From an uncultured Sphingobacteriales bacterium (GTDB lineage: Bacteria > Bacteroidota > Bacteroidia > Chitinophagales > Chitinophagaceae): a stretch of DNA of 64,000 bases. A program made the translations under genes and the position numbers. Position 1 is the first letter of the stretch. Each line of letters starts with the position of its first letter. Location: NCBI GenBank assembly GCA_937991535.1, contig CALKHN010000008.1:52858-116857 (forward strand). The letters are read 5' to 3'. The notes under the pieces were generated by a model that was not told the origin of the DNA, ran no database searches, and was given only the letters and a program-made list of their open reading frames with translations. Positions 9,010 to 17,506 of the stretch are shown one piece after another.

Positions 9010-9456
9010 ATGGAAGTAATCTTAATACAAGACGTAGATAACTTAGGTTCGGCCAACGAAAAAGTAAAGGTAAGGAGCGGTTATGCACGCAACTATCTGA
9101 TTCCTCAAAAATTTGCTATTGAAGCTTCTCCCTCTAACCTTAAACAGTTGGAAGAAAAGCTTAAGCAGCTTAAGAAGAAGGAAGAAAAATTACTGGCTGA
9201 AATTAACCTGGTCATTAGCAAACTTAATGAAAGTCCATTGCATATTGGCGCAAAAACGGGCACTTCAGGCAAAATTTTCGGTAGTGTTACTACCGTTCAG
9301 ATTGCCCGCGCCATCCGCGATCAGAAAGGTTATGAAATAGACCGTCGTCGCATTCATATTCTGGATGAAGTGAAGGAACTTGGCACACACAAGGCTAAAA
9401 TCGACTTTGGCAACGGAAACGAAACCGAGCTAAGCTTTGAAGTAATAGCTGAATAA
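9010..9456 (+). CDS. rplI: 50S ribosomal protein L9
   Basis: A 148-residue large-subunit protein binding 23S rRNA. The N-domain (MEVILIQDVDNLGSANEKV, VRSGYARNYLIPQKFA) is typical. It is followed by the long Lys/Glu-rich connecting helix and the C-domain with SGKIFGSVTTVQIA. It closes the operon and is followed at once by a terminator. Confidence 0.96.
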   Translation: MEVILIQDVDNLGSANEKVKVRSGYARNYLIPQKFAIEASPSNLKQLEEKLKQLKKKEEKLLAEINLVISKLNESPLHIGAKTGTSGKIFGSVTTVQIARAIRDQKGYEIDRRRIHILDEVKELGTHKAKIDFGNGNETELSFEVIAE

Positions 9457-9461
9457 TAAAG

Positions 9462-9496
9462 AAAGAGGTTGACGATTTAGCAACCTCTTTTTATAT
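9462..9496 (+). terminator. Terminator of the rpsF-rpsR-rplI operon
   Basis: A perfect 10-bp stem (AAAGAGGTTG / CAACCTCTTT) with a 9-base loop, followed by TTATAT. It begins 5 bases after the rplI stop. Confidence 0.88.
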
Positions 9497-9720
9497 ATTC
9501 TTTATTTCATATTTCGGTTTTTGCCTACCGATAGAATTAATATAAATATATTCCATTTTATATGGTATTATTTTGGAAAACATTATCTTCACAATGCAGT
9601 AATGCACCATTAGTTCCTATTCTGGCTGGTTTTACGGCTAACCTCCGGTTCTCAGATCATTGTAGCGACTAAGTTTCCATTACTATTTTTTCAATTTTCA
9701 CTTTTTAAATTTTAGTTACA

Positions 9721-10107
9721 ATGAACCTGTACGTAGGCAACCTCTCCTGGACCATGACAGAGGACGACCTTAGAAATCTATTTGAACAGTATGGTACTGT
9801 TACTTCAATCAAAATTGTTAAAGACCGCGAAACCGGAAGAAGCAAGGGATTTGGCTTTGTAGAAATGGAAAATGATACTGAAGCACAAAATGCACTCAGT
9901 AGCCTGTATGACAAAGAGATTCTGGGAAGGAAAATCGTTATCAACGAAGCTCAGGAAAGACCAGCTAAACCAGGCGGTGGCGGTGGTTTTAAAAAGAGAA
10001 GCTTTGGTGGCGGCGGCGGTGGTGGCTACAACAAAAGTGGTGGCGGTGGCTACCGTGATCGTGATCGCGGTGGTTATAACAAAAGAGATTATAATAACGA
10101 ATATTAA
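9721..10107 (+). CDS. RNA-binding protein with RRM domain and glycine-rich tail
   Basis: A 128-residue protein with one RRM at residues 1-80: RNP2 is LYVGNL (2-7) and RNP1 is KGFGFVEM (about 42-49). The tail is Gly/Arg-rich (GGGGGFKKRS, GGGYRDRDRGGYNKRDY). Such proteins are common in Bacteroidota and cyanobacteria and are thought to act as RNA chaperones or in cold adaptation. No promoter is obvious, but about 225 AT-rich bases separate it from the previous terminator, so a long 5' leader is possible. It is monocistronic, with its own terminator. Confidence 0.9.
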   Translation: MNLYVGNLSWTMTEDDLRNLFEQYGTVTSIKIVKDRETGRSKGFGFVEMENDTEAQNALSSLYDKEILGRKIVINEAQERPAKPGGGGGFKKRSFGGGGGGGYNKSGGGGYRDRDRGGYNKRDYNNEY

Positions 10108-10131
10108 AAATATTACCTGTTCATGTAATTT

Positions 10132-10160
10132 AAAAATCCCGGAATCTCCGGGATTTTTTA
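10132..10160 (+). terminator. Terminator of the RRM protein gene
   Basis: A perfect 11-bp stem (AAAAATCCCGG / CCGGGATTTTT) with loop AATCT and a following T-run, 25 bases after the stop codon. Confidence 0.9.
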
Positions 10161-10352
10161 TTTTATATCAATTAAAAGTAAACCTGCATCTGGTATTCTG
10201 AACTTATACTTACTACCCCAGTTGACACATGTAAAATAATAAGAGATTTATAATTTGGGGTATGCCTTTTGATTTACATCGCTGTTAAGAAACCTGGCTG
10301 TGGCCCGCTGTGTTTGTATTTTACATAAACGTATAAAACGAAAGAAGATTTA

Positions 10353-10469
10353 ATGGTTACTGTTATCATCCCAACGCTGAACGAAGCAAAAACGATTGGT
10401 AATATTGTTCGTTTTTTCCTGGAAACCCCACTTGCAAGTGAGGTGATTGTTGCAGATGACAATTCCTGA
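10353..10469 (+). pseudogene. Glycosyltransferase family 2, N-terminal stub
   Basis: A 38-codon reading frame, MVTVIIPTLNEAKTIGNIV... ending VIVADDNS and a TGA. The VIIPTLNEAKTI strand-turn and the VADDNS nucleotide-binding motif are the start of a GT2 (GT-A fold) enzyme, which normally continues for more than 200 residues. No continuation is recognisable in any frame before the next gene at 10500. This is a truncated remnant. It is near the decayed universal stress protein, so this spot seems to have suffered deletions. Confidence 0.6.
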
Positions 10470-10499
10470 GTATAGCATGATCTATATATCCATATCTGA

Positions 10500-11241
10500 A
10501 TGAAAACTTTTATAAACCAAAAAACCTTTTCTATGCAAAACAAACTGTACAACATTCTGGTTCCGGTTGATTTTACAGCCAAAAATAAATGGGCCATCGC
10601 CAAAGCTATTGAGCTGGCCAATAGCTTCAATTGCAATATTCATCTGGTTCATGTGGTATTTAAACCCATTTTCCCATTTTTACCGATTGATGCCAGCCGG
10701 TTTACTCCTTATGCATCGCATATTAATATGCAAACCTGCCGTGAAAAACTCGCCAGCCTAAAAGCAGCCTATAAAAATCAATTGTGCGGCGAAGGAGAAA
10801 TTGAGATAAGTCTTTTACAGGGGCACCCCCAGGCGCAGCTCAAACAATATATAGAGTCGTACAAGATGGACATGGTGGTATTGGGGTTATCTAAATTTAA
10901 CCTATTGCAACGTATCATTTCTTCTATTTCAACCAGCATGTTAGCCCGAAAAACCAATATCCCCATTCTGGCAGTCAGGTCGGGTGGCCTGGTAAGTCAT
11001 TTCAGGAAGATCGTACTGCCCCTGTACAATGATATACCGGTAGAACGGATTAAACTGGCTACGATGCTGGCCCGCTCTTTTAAATCAACTGTGTACACGA
11101 ATCAATGCAGATCTTATCCTTGGGCAGTCCATAAAAGAATTTCGCCTGCCGGGCTTATGGAACAGAATCACCAACAGGCTATTGTCGTACGCTTCAAAAA
11201 TTCCAGTATTAACTTTTGATAAAACCACCGAACAGGCATAA
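10500..11241 (+). pseudogene. Tandem universal stress protein (UspA family), deleted and frameshifted in the second domain
   Basis: The first Usp domain is complete, from YNILVPVDFTAKN (about residue 17) through MVVLGLSKFNLLQRIISSIS to NIPILAVRSG. The second domain starts normally (FRKIVLPLYNDIPVERIKLA, then ARSFKSTVY), after which the frame gives unrelated sequence ending at 11219. Shifting by +1 near 11092-11106 restores a Usp C-terminus, ADLILGQSIKEFRLPG and ASKIPVLTFDKTTEQA, ending at 11241. About 60 residues between the two parts (beta2 to alpha3 of the fold) are missing. So there is both an internal deletion and a frameshift. The first domain could still be translated; the start may be ATG 10533. 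Family function: stress-related nucleotide-binding protein. Confidence 0.7.
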
Positions 11242-11271
11242 TTAAATGTTGCTGAATAAACATAACATGTG

Positions 11272-11778
11272 CTATGACTTGTTGCTGTTCGTACCCAATT
11301 CAATTACTTCGCAATCCTTCATGGTGTTGCCATCTATTACAAGACGTACCACCGTTCTTACCTTATGCCATCCCTGCCTGCCCGCAGCCCCGGGATTGAT
11401 ATGCAGGCAATTGAGCTGATCATCGTATATTATTTTTAAAATATGCGAATGCCCGCTAATAAATAATGCCGCGTGGTTATTTATAATTTCATTCTTTACC
11501 CCCGGCGCATACCTTCCCGGATACCCACCAATATGCTGCATAAAAACTTGTACCTGCTCCGTTGCAAAATGAAGTTTTTCGGGATAAATACTTCTTATAT
11601 CACTCGAATCAATATTGCCATATACGGCTTTCAGAGGCTTAAAGGTTTTAAGCGCATCTGCAACAGCATGATCGCCGAAGTCGCCTGCATGCCATATTTC
11701 ATCACAATGTTCAAAATATTTGAAAACACTTTCATCAAGGTAGCCGTGGGTATCTGATATTAAACCAACTTTCGTCAT
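11272..11778 (-). CDS. Metallophosphoesterase, YfcE/MJ0936 type
   Basis: A 168-residue calcineurin-like phosphodiesterase. Metal-binding motifs are in order: LISDTHGYLD (6-15), HAGDFGD, YGNID, and SGHSH near the C-terminal third, followed by HINPGAAG. Length fits the YfcE-like phosphodiesterase group, whose physiological substrate is generally unknown. It ends 30 bases beyond the decayed Usp gene, which runs the other way. Confidence 0.88.
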   Translation of the reverse strand: MTKVGLISDTHGYLDESVFKYFEHCDEIWHAGDFGDHAVADALKTFKPLKAVYGNIDSSDIRSIYPEKLHFATEQVQVFMQHIGGYPGRYAPGVKNEIINNHAALFISGHSHILKIIYDDQLNCLHINPGAAGRQGWHKVRTVVRLVIDGNTMKDCEVIELGTNSNKS

Positions 11779-11814
11779 TTGTGCGGCAGATTGTTTCGGT
11801 AAATGCAGGTGGCC

Positions 11815-13017
11815 TTACTTAATATTGCCCCCTACGCTCAGCCCACTGGGCACAGCATCCGGAATCTTTCTATCATATTTATCATCATTGAGCGTATTTA
11901 AAAATTCAACTATTCGCGGAATATTTTTGAATGCTACCCGGGTTTGTATAGCAAGCGTATCCAGTTGTTCCTTTTTAACGTTCGCATTAGGTAAAGGTTT
12001 ACCATGCAAGTCTTCATAAAAGGTTAATACCTGCTCCAGTGTTTTTAATTTACCGCTATGCATATAAGGAGCCGAGAAACGAAGATTTCTTAATGTTGGT
12101 GTACGAAATGCAAAACTATTGCTGATTCCTGAGTCAATGATTCCTGTTTTTTCATTATCAGCAACACCCAGTACATGCGGTTTAAAATCGGAAAGCATAG
12201 GCCCATTATGGCAACGTGCACATCCTGATTCCAGGAACAATTGCATCCCTTCCTTTTCCGATGGGGTTAATGCAGCAGGATTTCCGCGCATAAATTCATC
12301 AAACCTTGAGTTGTTAGCTACCAATGTGCGTTGAAAGCTGGCTAATGCCTTGCCTAAATTTGTTTCAGTAATGGCATTCTCTTCATTAAAAGCTTTTGTA
12401 AATAATCGTTTGTATTCCGGAATAGCTCGTAACCTTTTAATGATCACATTTAACATATCATGCTCCTCTATATCACGCCCACGCATTTCTTCAAGTTGCT
12501 TAATCGGATTCATCGCCTGTTCTTCAAGGCTTTTGGCCCGCATATCCCAAAACATTGGCGCATCTTCGGGCTTATAATTACCATGTATATCAATACCATT
12601 AAACGCAGTATTGAGTAATCCCGGCGAATTTCGCTTCGTAAACGGGATATCATTGGGCTGAATAAATTGCCGGTTAGAGCCAAATCCTTTGCCATTCACC
12701 CCAATTGATAATTCCAGGCTTTCTGCGTATCCAAATTCCGGATGATGGCAGGACGCGCAGGACACATCTTTATTACCCGATAGAATAGGATCATAAAAAA
12801 GCAATCGCCCCAGTTCAACTTTTTCCTCTGTTATGGGATTGTTTTCAGGTGCGTTGTATGTTAGTGGCAGCGCTGCAACAGATCCCAAATCGGCCGGCTT
12901 TTCCCTGGCTACCGGTATTATTTCGCTTTCATTATTGCGGTGGGCGCAACTTTGTATAAATAATATACCCAGCCCAGTAAACAACAGAATAATAAAAATG
13001 ATATTACGCCCCCCCAC
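11815..13017 (-). CDS. Di-haem cytochrome c peroxidase / MauG family lipoprotein
   Basis: A 400-residue periplasmic peroxidase that reduces hydrogen peroxide with electrons from the respiratory chain. The N-terminus is a lipoprotein signal (FIQSC lipobox, Cys24). Two c-type haem motifs are present, CASCHHPEFGY (about 100-110) and CARCHNGPML (about 270). The start appears to be a GTG followed at once by a run of seven G, so slippage or a different start is conceivable. A minus-strand TATATTTG (13063-13056) is a -7 candidate. Confidence 0.88.
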   Translation of the reverse strand: MGGRNIIFIILLFTGLGILFIQSCAHRNNESEIIPVAREKPADLGSVAALPLTYNAPENNPITEEKVELGRLLFYDPILSGNKDVSCASCHHPEFGYAESLELSIGVNGKGFGSNRQFIQPNDIPFTKRNSPGLLNTAFNGIDIHGNYKPEDAPMFWDMRAKSLEEQAMNPIKQLEEMRGRDIEEHDMLNVIIKRLRAIPEYKRLFTKAFNEENAITETNLGKALASFQRTLVANNSRFDEFMRGNPAALTPSEKEGMQLFLESGCARCHNGPMLSDFKPHVLGVADNEKTGIIDSGISNSFAFRTPTLRNLRFSAPYMHSGKLKTLEQVLTFYEDLHGKPLPNANVKKEQLDTLAIQTRVAFKNIPRIVEFLNTLNDDKYDRKIPDAVPSGLSVGGNIK

Positions 13018-13055
13018 TCTAAATATTTTTACATAAAGCTACCAATAATAAAGGA

Positions 13056-13063
13056 CAAATATA
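13056..13063 (-). promoter_or_regulatory. Candidate -7 element of the cytochrome peroxidase gene
   Basis: TATATTTG on the minus strand matches TAnnTTTG, 39 bases before the GTG start. No clear TTTG is seen at -33, so support is limited. Confidence 0.35.
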
Positions 13064-13134
13064 TCCTCTATTCATAAAAAAATGTACGCAATATTCCGTA
13101 TTCAATATATATTTTTAGGGATACGCGATAAAAA

Positions 13135-13156
13135 AACCTCTGAAAATTCAGAGGTT
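13135..13156 (-). terminator. Terminator of dnaK
   Basis: A perfect 8-bp stem (AACCTCTG / CAGAGGTT) with loop AAAATT. On the minus strand it is followed by a run of T. It lies 25 bases after the dnaK stop. Confidence 0.85.
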
Positions 13157-13180
13157 CTTCAAATTAAATTTATAAGCTAT

Positions 13181-15088
13181 CTATTTTACTTCTTCAAATT
13201 CGGCATCAGTTACATTGTCGCCATCCGCTTTAGCGCCTTGCTGTTCCTGCTGAGCGCCTCCATCATTGGAAGCAGTAGCTCCTGTTTGCTGTGCTTTATA
13301 TATTTCCTCGGAGGCTGCTGTCCAGGCAGTATTTAATTCTGCCATGGCGGCATCTATGCCGGCAATATCCTGTTGTTTATGGGCCTCTTTCAATTTATTC
13401 AATCCTGCTTCAATAGGCGCCTTTTTGTCTGCAGGTATTTTTTCGCCAAATTCCTTTATTTGCTTTTCTGTTTGAAAGATAAGGCTGTCGGCCTGGTTCA
13501 CTTTATCTACTTTTTCACGTGCTTCCTTGTCAGAAGATTCATTGGCTTTAGCTTCTGCTTTCATTTTTTCCACTTCGTCTTTACTCAATCCACTACCCGC
13601 TTCAATGCGTATATTTTGTTCTTTGCCGGTACCTTTATCTTTTGCGGTAACATTTAAAATGCCATTGGCGTCAATATCAAATATTACTTCAACCTGGGGA
13701 ACGCCACGTGGCGCCGGGGGTATACCATCAAGGTTAAACATACCCAGGCTTTTATTCTGCGAAGCCATTGGTCTTTCACCCTGCAACACATGGATCTGAA
13801 CGCCGGGCTGGTTGTCGGAAGCGGTTGAAAAAACTTCTGATTTTTTTGTAGGTATCGTTGTATTGGATTCGATGAGGCGGGTCATTACGCCACCCATGGT
13901 TTCAATACCCAGCGAAAGCGGGGTTACATCAAGTAACAATACATCCTTTACTTCACCCGTTAATACGGCGCCCTGAACAGCCGCACCTAAGGCAACAACC
14001 TCATCGGGGTTTACTCCTTTATTAGGCTTTTTACCAAAGAATTTTTCAACGATTTCCTGAACTTTGGGAATACGTGTGCTCCCCCCCACCAATATCACTT
14101 CATCTATTTGATTGGTATTTAAACCTGCGTCTTTCAAAGCCTGTTCACAGGGCCGCAAACATCTTTCCAGCAATTTATCCGCCAGTTGTTCGAATTTGGC
14201 CCTGGTTAGTTTTTTTACAAGGTGTTTTGGAACACCATCTGCCGCAGTAATATAGGGCAGATTTATTTCGGTTTCGCTGGAAGAAGATAATTCGACCTTG
14301 GCTTTTTCGGACGCCTCTTTTAAGCGTTGCAAAGCCATGGGATCCTTCCTCAGGTCAATATTTTCATCTTTTTTAAACTCATCAGCTAACCAGTCAATAA
14401 TTACTTTATCAAAATCATCTCCACCCAAATGGGTATCGCCGTTGGTAGATTTTACTTCAAATACGCCATCTCCCAATTCCAGGATAGAAATATCGAAAGT
14501 ACCTCCACCCAGGTCGAACACCGCAATTTTTTCGTCTTTATGCTTTTTGTCCAAGCCATAAGCCAACGCTGCAGCAGTTGGTTCATTTACAATGCGGCGA
14601 ACAGTAAGCCCTGCAATTTCACCAGCTTCTTTTGTGGCCTGGCGCTGGGCATCATTAAAATAAGCCGGAACGGTAATAACGGCCTCATTTACTTCCTGTC
14701 CCAGATAATCCTCAGCCGTTTTCTTCATTTTCTGCAATGTCATTGCGGAAATTTCCTGAGGTGTGTACAATCTGCCATCTATGTCTATCCGAACAGTATT
14801 ATTGTCACCCTTTACTACCTTATAGCTCCAGTGTTTAATTTCTTCTCCCACTTCGTCATACCGGCGACCCATAAAGCGCTTAACTGACATTATGGTATTG
14901 ATGGGGTTGGTAATTGCCTGCCGTTTAGCCGGGTCCCCCACTTTGCGTTCCCCGTTTTTCATAAAAGCAATAACAGAAGGTGTAGTGCGGCGACCTTCAT
15001 CATTAGCTATAACCACCGGTTCATTGCCTTCCATAACGGCAACGCAACTATTGGTTGTACCTAAATCAATTCCTATTATTTTTCCCAT
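13181..15088 (-). CDS. dnaK: Chaperone protein DnaK (Hsp70)
   Basis: A 635-residue ATP-dependent chaperone. It starts MGKIIGIDLGTTNSCVAVMEG (phosphate-1 loop), carries VPAYFNDAQRQAT, the FDLGGGTFD phosphate-2 loop and LVGGSTRIPKVQ, then the substrate-binding domain and an EFEEVK-type C-terminus. Length is normal. No grpE or dnaJ is adjacent. Expression signals are unusual for this window: a strong Shine-Dalgarno (15098-15104) and a sigma-54-type box (15131-15147), the latter shared with htpG. Confidence 0.97.
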   Translation of the reverse strand: MGKIIGIDLGTTNSCVAVMEGNEPVVIANDEGRRTTPSVIAFMKNGERKVGDPAKRQAITNPINTIMSVKRFMGRRYDEVGEEIKHWSYKVVKGDNNTVRIDIDGRLYTPQEISAMTLQKMKKTAEDYLGQEVNEAVITVPAYFNDAQRQATKEAGEIAGLTVRRIVNEPTAAALAYGLDKKHKDEKIAVFDLGGGTFDISILELGDGVFEVKSTNGDTHLGGDDFDKVIIDWLADEFKKDENIDLRKDPMALQRLKEASEKAKVELSSSSETEINLPYITAADGVPKHLVKKLTRAKFEQLADKLLERCLRPCEQALKDAGLNTNQIDEVILVGGSTRIPKVQEIVEKFFGKKPNKGVNPDEVVALGAAVQGAVLTGEVKDVLLLDVTPLSLGIETMGGVMTRLIESNTTIPTKKSEVFSTASDNQPGVQIHVLQGERPMASQNKSLGMFNLDGIPPAPRGVPQVEVIFDIDANGILNVTAKDKGTGKEQNIRIEAGSGLSKDEVEKMKAEAKANESSDKEAREKVDKVNQADSLIFQTEKQIKEFGEKIPADKKAPIEAGLNKLKEAHKQQDIAGIDAAMAELNTAWTAASEEIYKAQQTGATASNDGGAQQEQQGAKADGDNVTDAEFEEVK

Positions 15089-15097
15089 AGTATTACG

Positions 15098-15104
15098 TCC
15101 TCCT
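15098..15104 (-). promoter_or_regulatory. Strong Shine-Dalgarno site of dnaK
   Basis: AGGAGGA on the minus strand, 9 bases before the ATG, within AAAAGGAGGACG. Most genes here lack one, so it points to high translation initiation. Confidence 0.7.
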
Positions 15105-15130
15105 TTTAAAGTTAAAAGTTATAAGCTAAC

Positions 15131-15147
15131 TGGCAAGCATTATGCCA
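15131..15147 (-). promoter_or_regulatory. Sigma-54-type -24/-12 promoter candidate of dnaK
   Basis: On the minus strand TGGCATAATGCTTGCCA has GG (15146-15145) and GC (15134-15133) separated by 10 bases, the sigma-54 geometry. It lies 43 bases before the ATG, which would leave a leader of about 33 bases containing the Shine-Dalgarno. It is also a TGGCA-N7-TGCCA palindrome, so an operator is an alternative reading. A CTGCCA lies 27 bases upstream. Confidence 0.5.
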
Positions 15148-15358
15148 TCAAAAGCAAAAATGCAAAAATGGCAGTTGTTCCTCCAAAATTTTTCCTGCGC
15201 ACAAACAAGACTTCAGCAGGAAATTGGTATTCGGGTTGCCTAATGAGCCGGATAAGCCTTCAGCGGCGCACCGGCTTCTGTGGACGCCGGATTACTACAG
15301 ACCCCAAAATAATATAAAATGATATTACGGTATTGAACTGACGATTGCCGCAGGCGTT

Positions 15359-15388
15359 TTTGAGCAAAGGAAGCTTTATATATCTTTA
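15359..15388 (+). promoter_or_regulatory. Promoter of the DUF4403 gene
   Basis: TTTG (15359-15362), 18-base spacer, TATCTTTA (15381-15388): a good match to the Bacteroidota promoter with one mismatch in the -7 element. The start codon is 18 bases downstream. Confidence 0.5.
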
Positions 15389-15406
15389 TTGCTAATCTTG
15401 TAATTA

Positions 15407-16840
15407 ATGAAACCACGGCATCTGTTCTTTTTTCCCGTTTTTGCTGTCTTTTTCTTTATTTCCTGCTCAAAAAAAATTATTCCGGACAAACCGGTATTAA
15501 GCAAAACGAGTTTTACCACAGACAGTTTGCCTGTGAGTGAAATTGATATTCCGCTTCTGATCAATCTTAAACCATTGTATGACATTGCCAATAAAAATGT
15601 ACAAACCATATACAGCTCACCGGGATGGCCTCACGAGTTTGAAGTAGACGACTGCGACACGCGTTACATGTACCGCTTTAAAAGGGGGCCGCTTGCAATA
15701 GCAGCCTATCGCAACAACGTTAACTTTAATTTCACCGGTAACTATATTATAGCGGGTTCACAAAGAATATGTACCGGATCGGGAAGCAACCGGGTGCCAT
15801 TAACACCGTGGACGCCTACCTGCACCTGCGGGTTAAATGAAGGCGAACGAAGGGTAAACATTGGCTTTAAAGCCATGATCAGCCTCAAGAACAATTATGA
15901 TGTAGCTGCAGCCTTGCAACGACTGGAGCCACAACCACTTGATAAATGCACGGTGTGTTTTTGGAGACAGGATATAACGCCTACTGTTATGGAACAATTA
16001 AAATTGCAGTTAGACGACGCGGGAGAAACCATCAGGGATTCGCTGAACCGGCTGAACTTCCGGCCCCGGTTTCAACAACTATGGGACATACTCAACACCA
16101 GCATCAGGATGTACGACCTCGGTTATTTGCAGATCAACCCCGAAAAATTGAGGCTGAGTACATTCTATGCACAAAATGACACGCTCCATGTTTCAATAGG
16201 CCTTTCCGCCCGGCCTCTTATTAGCTTGTCCAGGCCCATAGACCATAGAACAGTTGTTCCCGATATCAGTGATTTTAGCCAGAGGAAAGGATTCAGCATT
16301 TTTGTTGATGCCGTGATGAATTATGACTCACTAAGCAATTTATTAACCCGGCAATTGTATCACAAACGCATTGATGTGGATAGAATAGGAAAATATATTA
16401 TTATTAAACGCTGCGAAATATATGGCGCAGACAATGAAAAGCTCATTCTAAAAGTTGAATTTTCAGGTTCCGATAAAGGAACCATGTATCTTACCGGCAA
16501 ACCCTATTTTGACAAACAAAAGAACGAGATTAAAATAAAAGATATTGACTACGATATCCGTACAAGGGATATGCTGATCAAAACCGCAAAATGGCTGTTT
16601 AACCGGAGAATAACCAATACATTAGACCAATATTCCACTTTTAATATTACCACTTATGCAGATACATTAGTATCAAAAGTTAACCTTCAACTCAACAGGC
16701 AATGGCATAAATCTGTACTTTTCTCAGGTGCAGTTAACAACCTGGAGGTAATAGATATATACCCTTTTACCAACAATCTTATCCTCCGATGCAACCTAAG
16801 AGGTGAATTATCTATAAGAATAAACTCCTTTGATTTTTGA
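15407..16840 (+). CDS. DUF4403 family lipoprotein
   Basis: A 477-residue protein with a lipoprotein signal (FFFISC lipobox, Cys22). The mature part matches my recollection of the DUF4403 family of Bacteroidota and other Gram-negatives, which has no known activity but is related in fold prediction to lipid-binding proteins. Visible features are SEIDIPLLINLKPLYD near the N-terminus, two Cys pairs (CTCGL, CTVCFW) and a repeated beta-rich half ending in LRGELSIRINSFDF. Its stop directly abuts the stop of the response regulator on the other strand, with no gap. Confidence 0.75.
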   Translation: MKPRHLFFFPVFAVFFFISCSKKIIPDKPVLSKTSFTTDSLPVSEIDIPLLINLKPLYDIANKNVQTIYSSPGWPHEFEVDDCDTRYMYRFKRGPLAIAAYRNNVNFNFTGNYIIAGSQRICTGSGSNRVPLTPWTPTCTCGLNEGERRVNIGFKAMISLKNNYDVAAALQRLEPQPLDKCTVCFWRQDITPTVMEQLKLQLDDAGETIRDSLNRLNFRPRFQQLWDILNTSIRMYDLGYLQINPEKLRLSTFYAQNDTLHVSIGLSARPLISLSRPIDHRTVVPDISDFSQRKGFSIFVDAVMNYDSLSNLLTRQLYHKRIDVDRIGKYIIIKRCEIYGADNEKLILKVEFSGSDKGTMYLTGKPYFDKQKNEIKIKDIDYDIRTRDMLIKTAKWLFNRRITNTLDQYSTFNITTYADTLVSKVNLQLNRQWHKSVLFSGAVNNLEVIDIYPFTNNLILRCNLRGELSIRINSFDF

Positions 16841-17500
16841 TTATATCTCGAAAATTCCGTTTTTTATGGCATACATTACCAACCCAACTCTTGACCGGAT
16901 TTTCAACTTTTCAAATAATGCATTCCTGTGGTCTTCCACACGACGGGAGCTTACAAACATTTTCTCAGCAATTTCTTTATATGACAATTCAGAACAGGCA
17001 AGCTTTAAAAATTCCATCTCTCTTGCAGTAAGAACAACCTGCTCATCGGGCTGCTCCATATTTTTATTCAGTCCGCCAACAATTTTCCCGGTAATATAAT
17101 CTGAGAGATAAAAGTTCTTCAGCATAACTGAAGTTAACGCAAGGTGAAGTTCTTCCGGTTCGGCCGTTTTCATGATATAGCCTTTGGCGCCCAGTTTTAG
17201 CATACGGATTATAGTGTTCTCATCGCTAAACATAGATAAAGCCAGTATCTTGATCTGCGGATGATTTTTGAATAACCATTCAGCTGTTTCAAAGCCATTC
17301 ATACCGGGCATATTCACATCAAGCAGTATTATTTCAGGGATGAGTTTTTTTCGTAATTTTTCTTTTAGCTCCTCACCGTTTTGGGCTTCAAAAAATACAG
17401 AGAAATTATCAAACGAATCAATAAGCTTAGCTAAAGCATTGCGTAAAAGTGTGTGATCGTCTACTACCGCCACCTGTATTTTATTGCTGCTGTCTGCCAT
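16841..17500 (-). CDS. NarL/FixJ-type response regulator
   Basis: A 219-residue two-component transcription factor. The receiver domain (1-125) has the acidic pocket VVDDHTLL and the phospho-acceptor Asp in ILLDVNMPG (about 61). A LuxR-type HTH follows at about 150-210 (LTAREMEFLKLACSELSYKEIAEKMFVSSRRVEDH, quoted in part here as SYKEIAEKMFVSSRRVEDHR). It lies 6 bases after the histidine kinase gene and is surely its partner. The regulated genes are unknown. Confidence 0.92.
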   Translation of the reverse strand: MADSSNKIQVAVVDDHTLLRNALAKLIDSFDNFSVFFEAQNGEELKEKLRKKLIPEIILLDVNMPGMNGFETAEWLFKNHPQIKILALSMFSDENTIIRMLKLGAKGYIMKTAEPEELHLALTSVMLKNFYLSDYITGKIVGGLNKNMEQPDEQVVLTAREMEFLKLACSELSYKEIAEKMFVSSRRVEDHRNALFEKLKIRSRVGLVMYAIKNGIFEI

Positions 17501-17506
17501 AATTAA

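Noticed and set aside
15131..15147. CIRCE element for HrcA upstream of dnaK
   Set aside because: The palindrome is TGGCA-N7-TGCCA, not the TTAGCACTC-N9-GAGTGCTAA of CIRCE.
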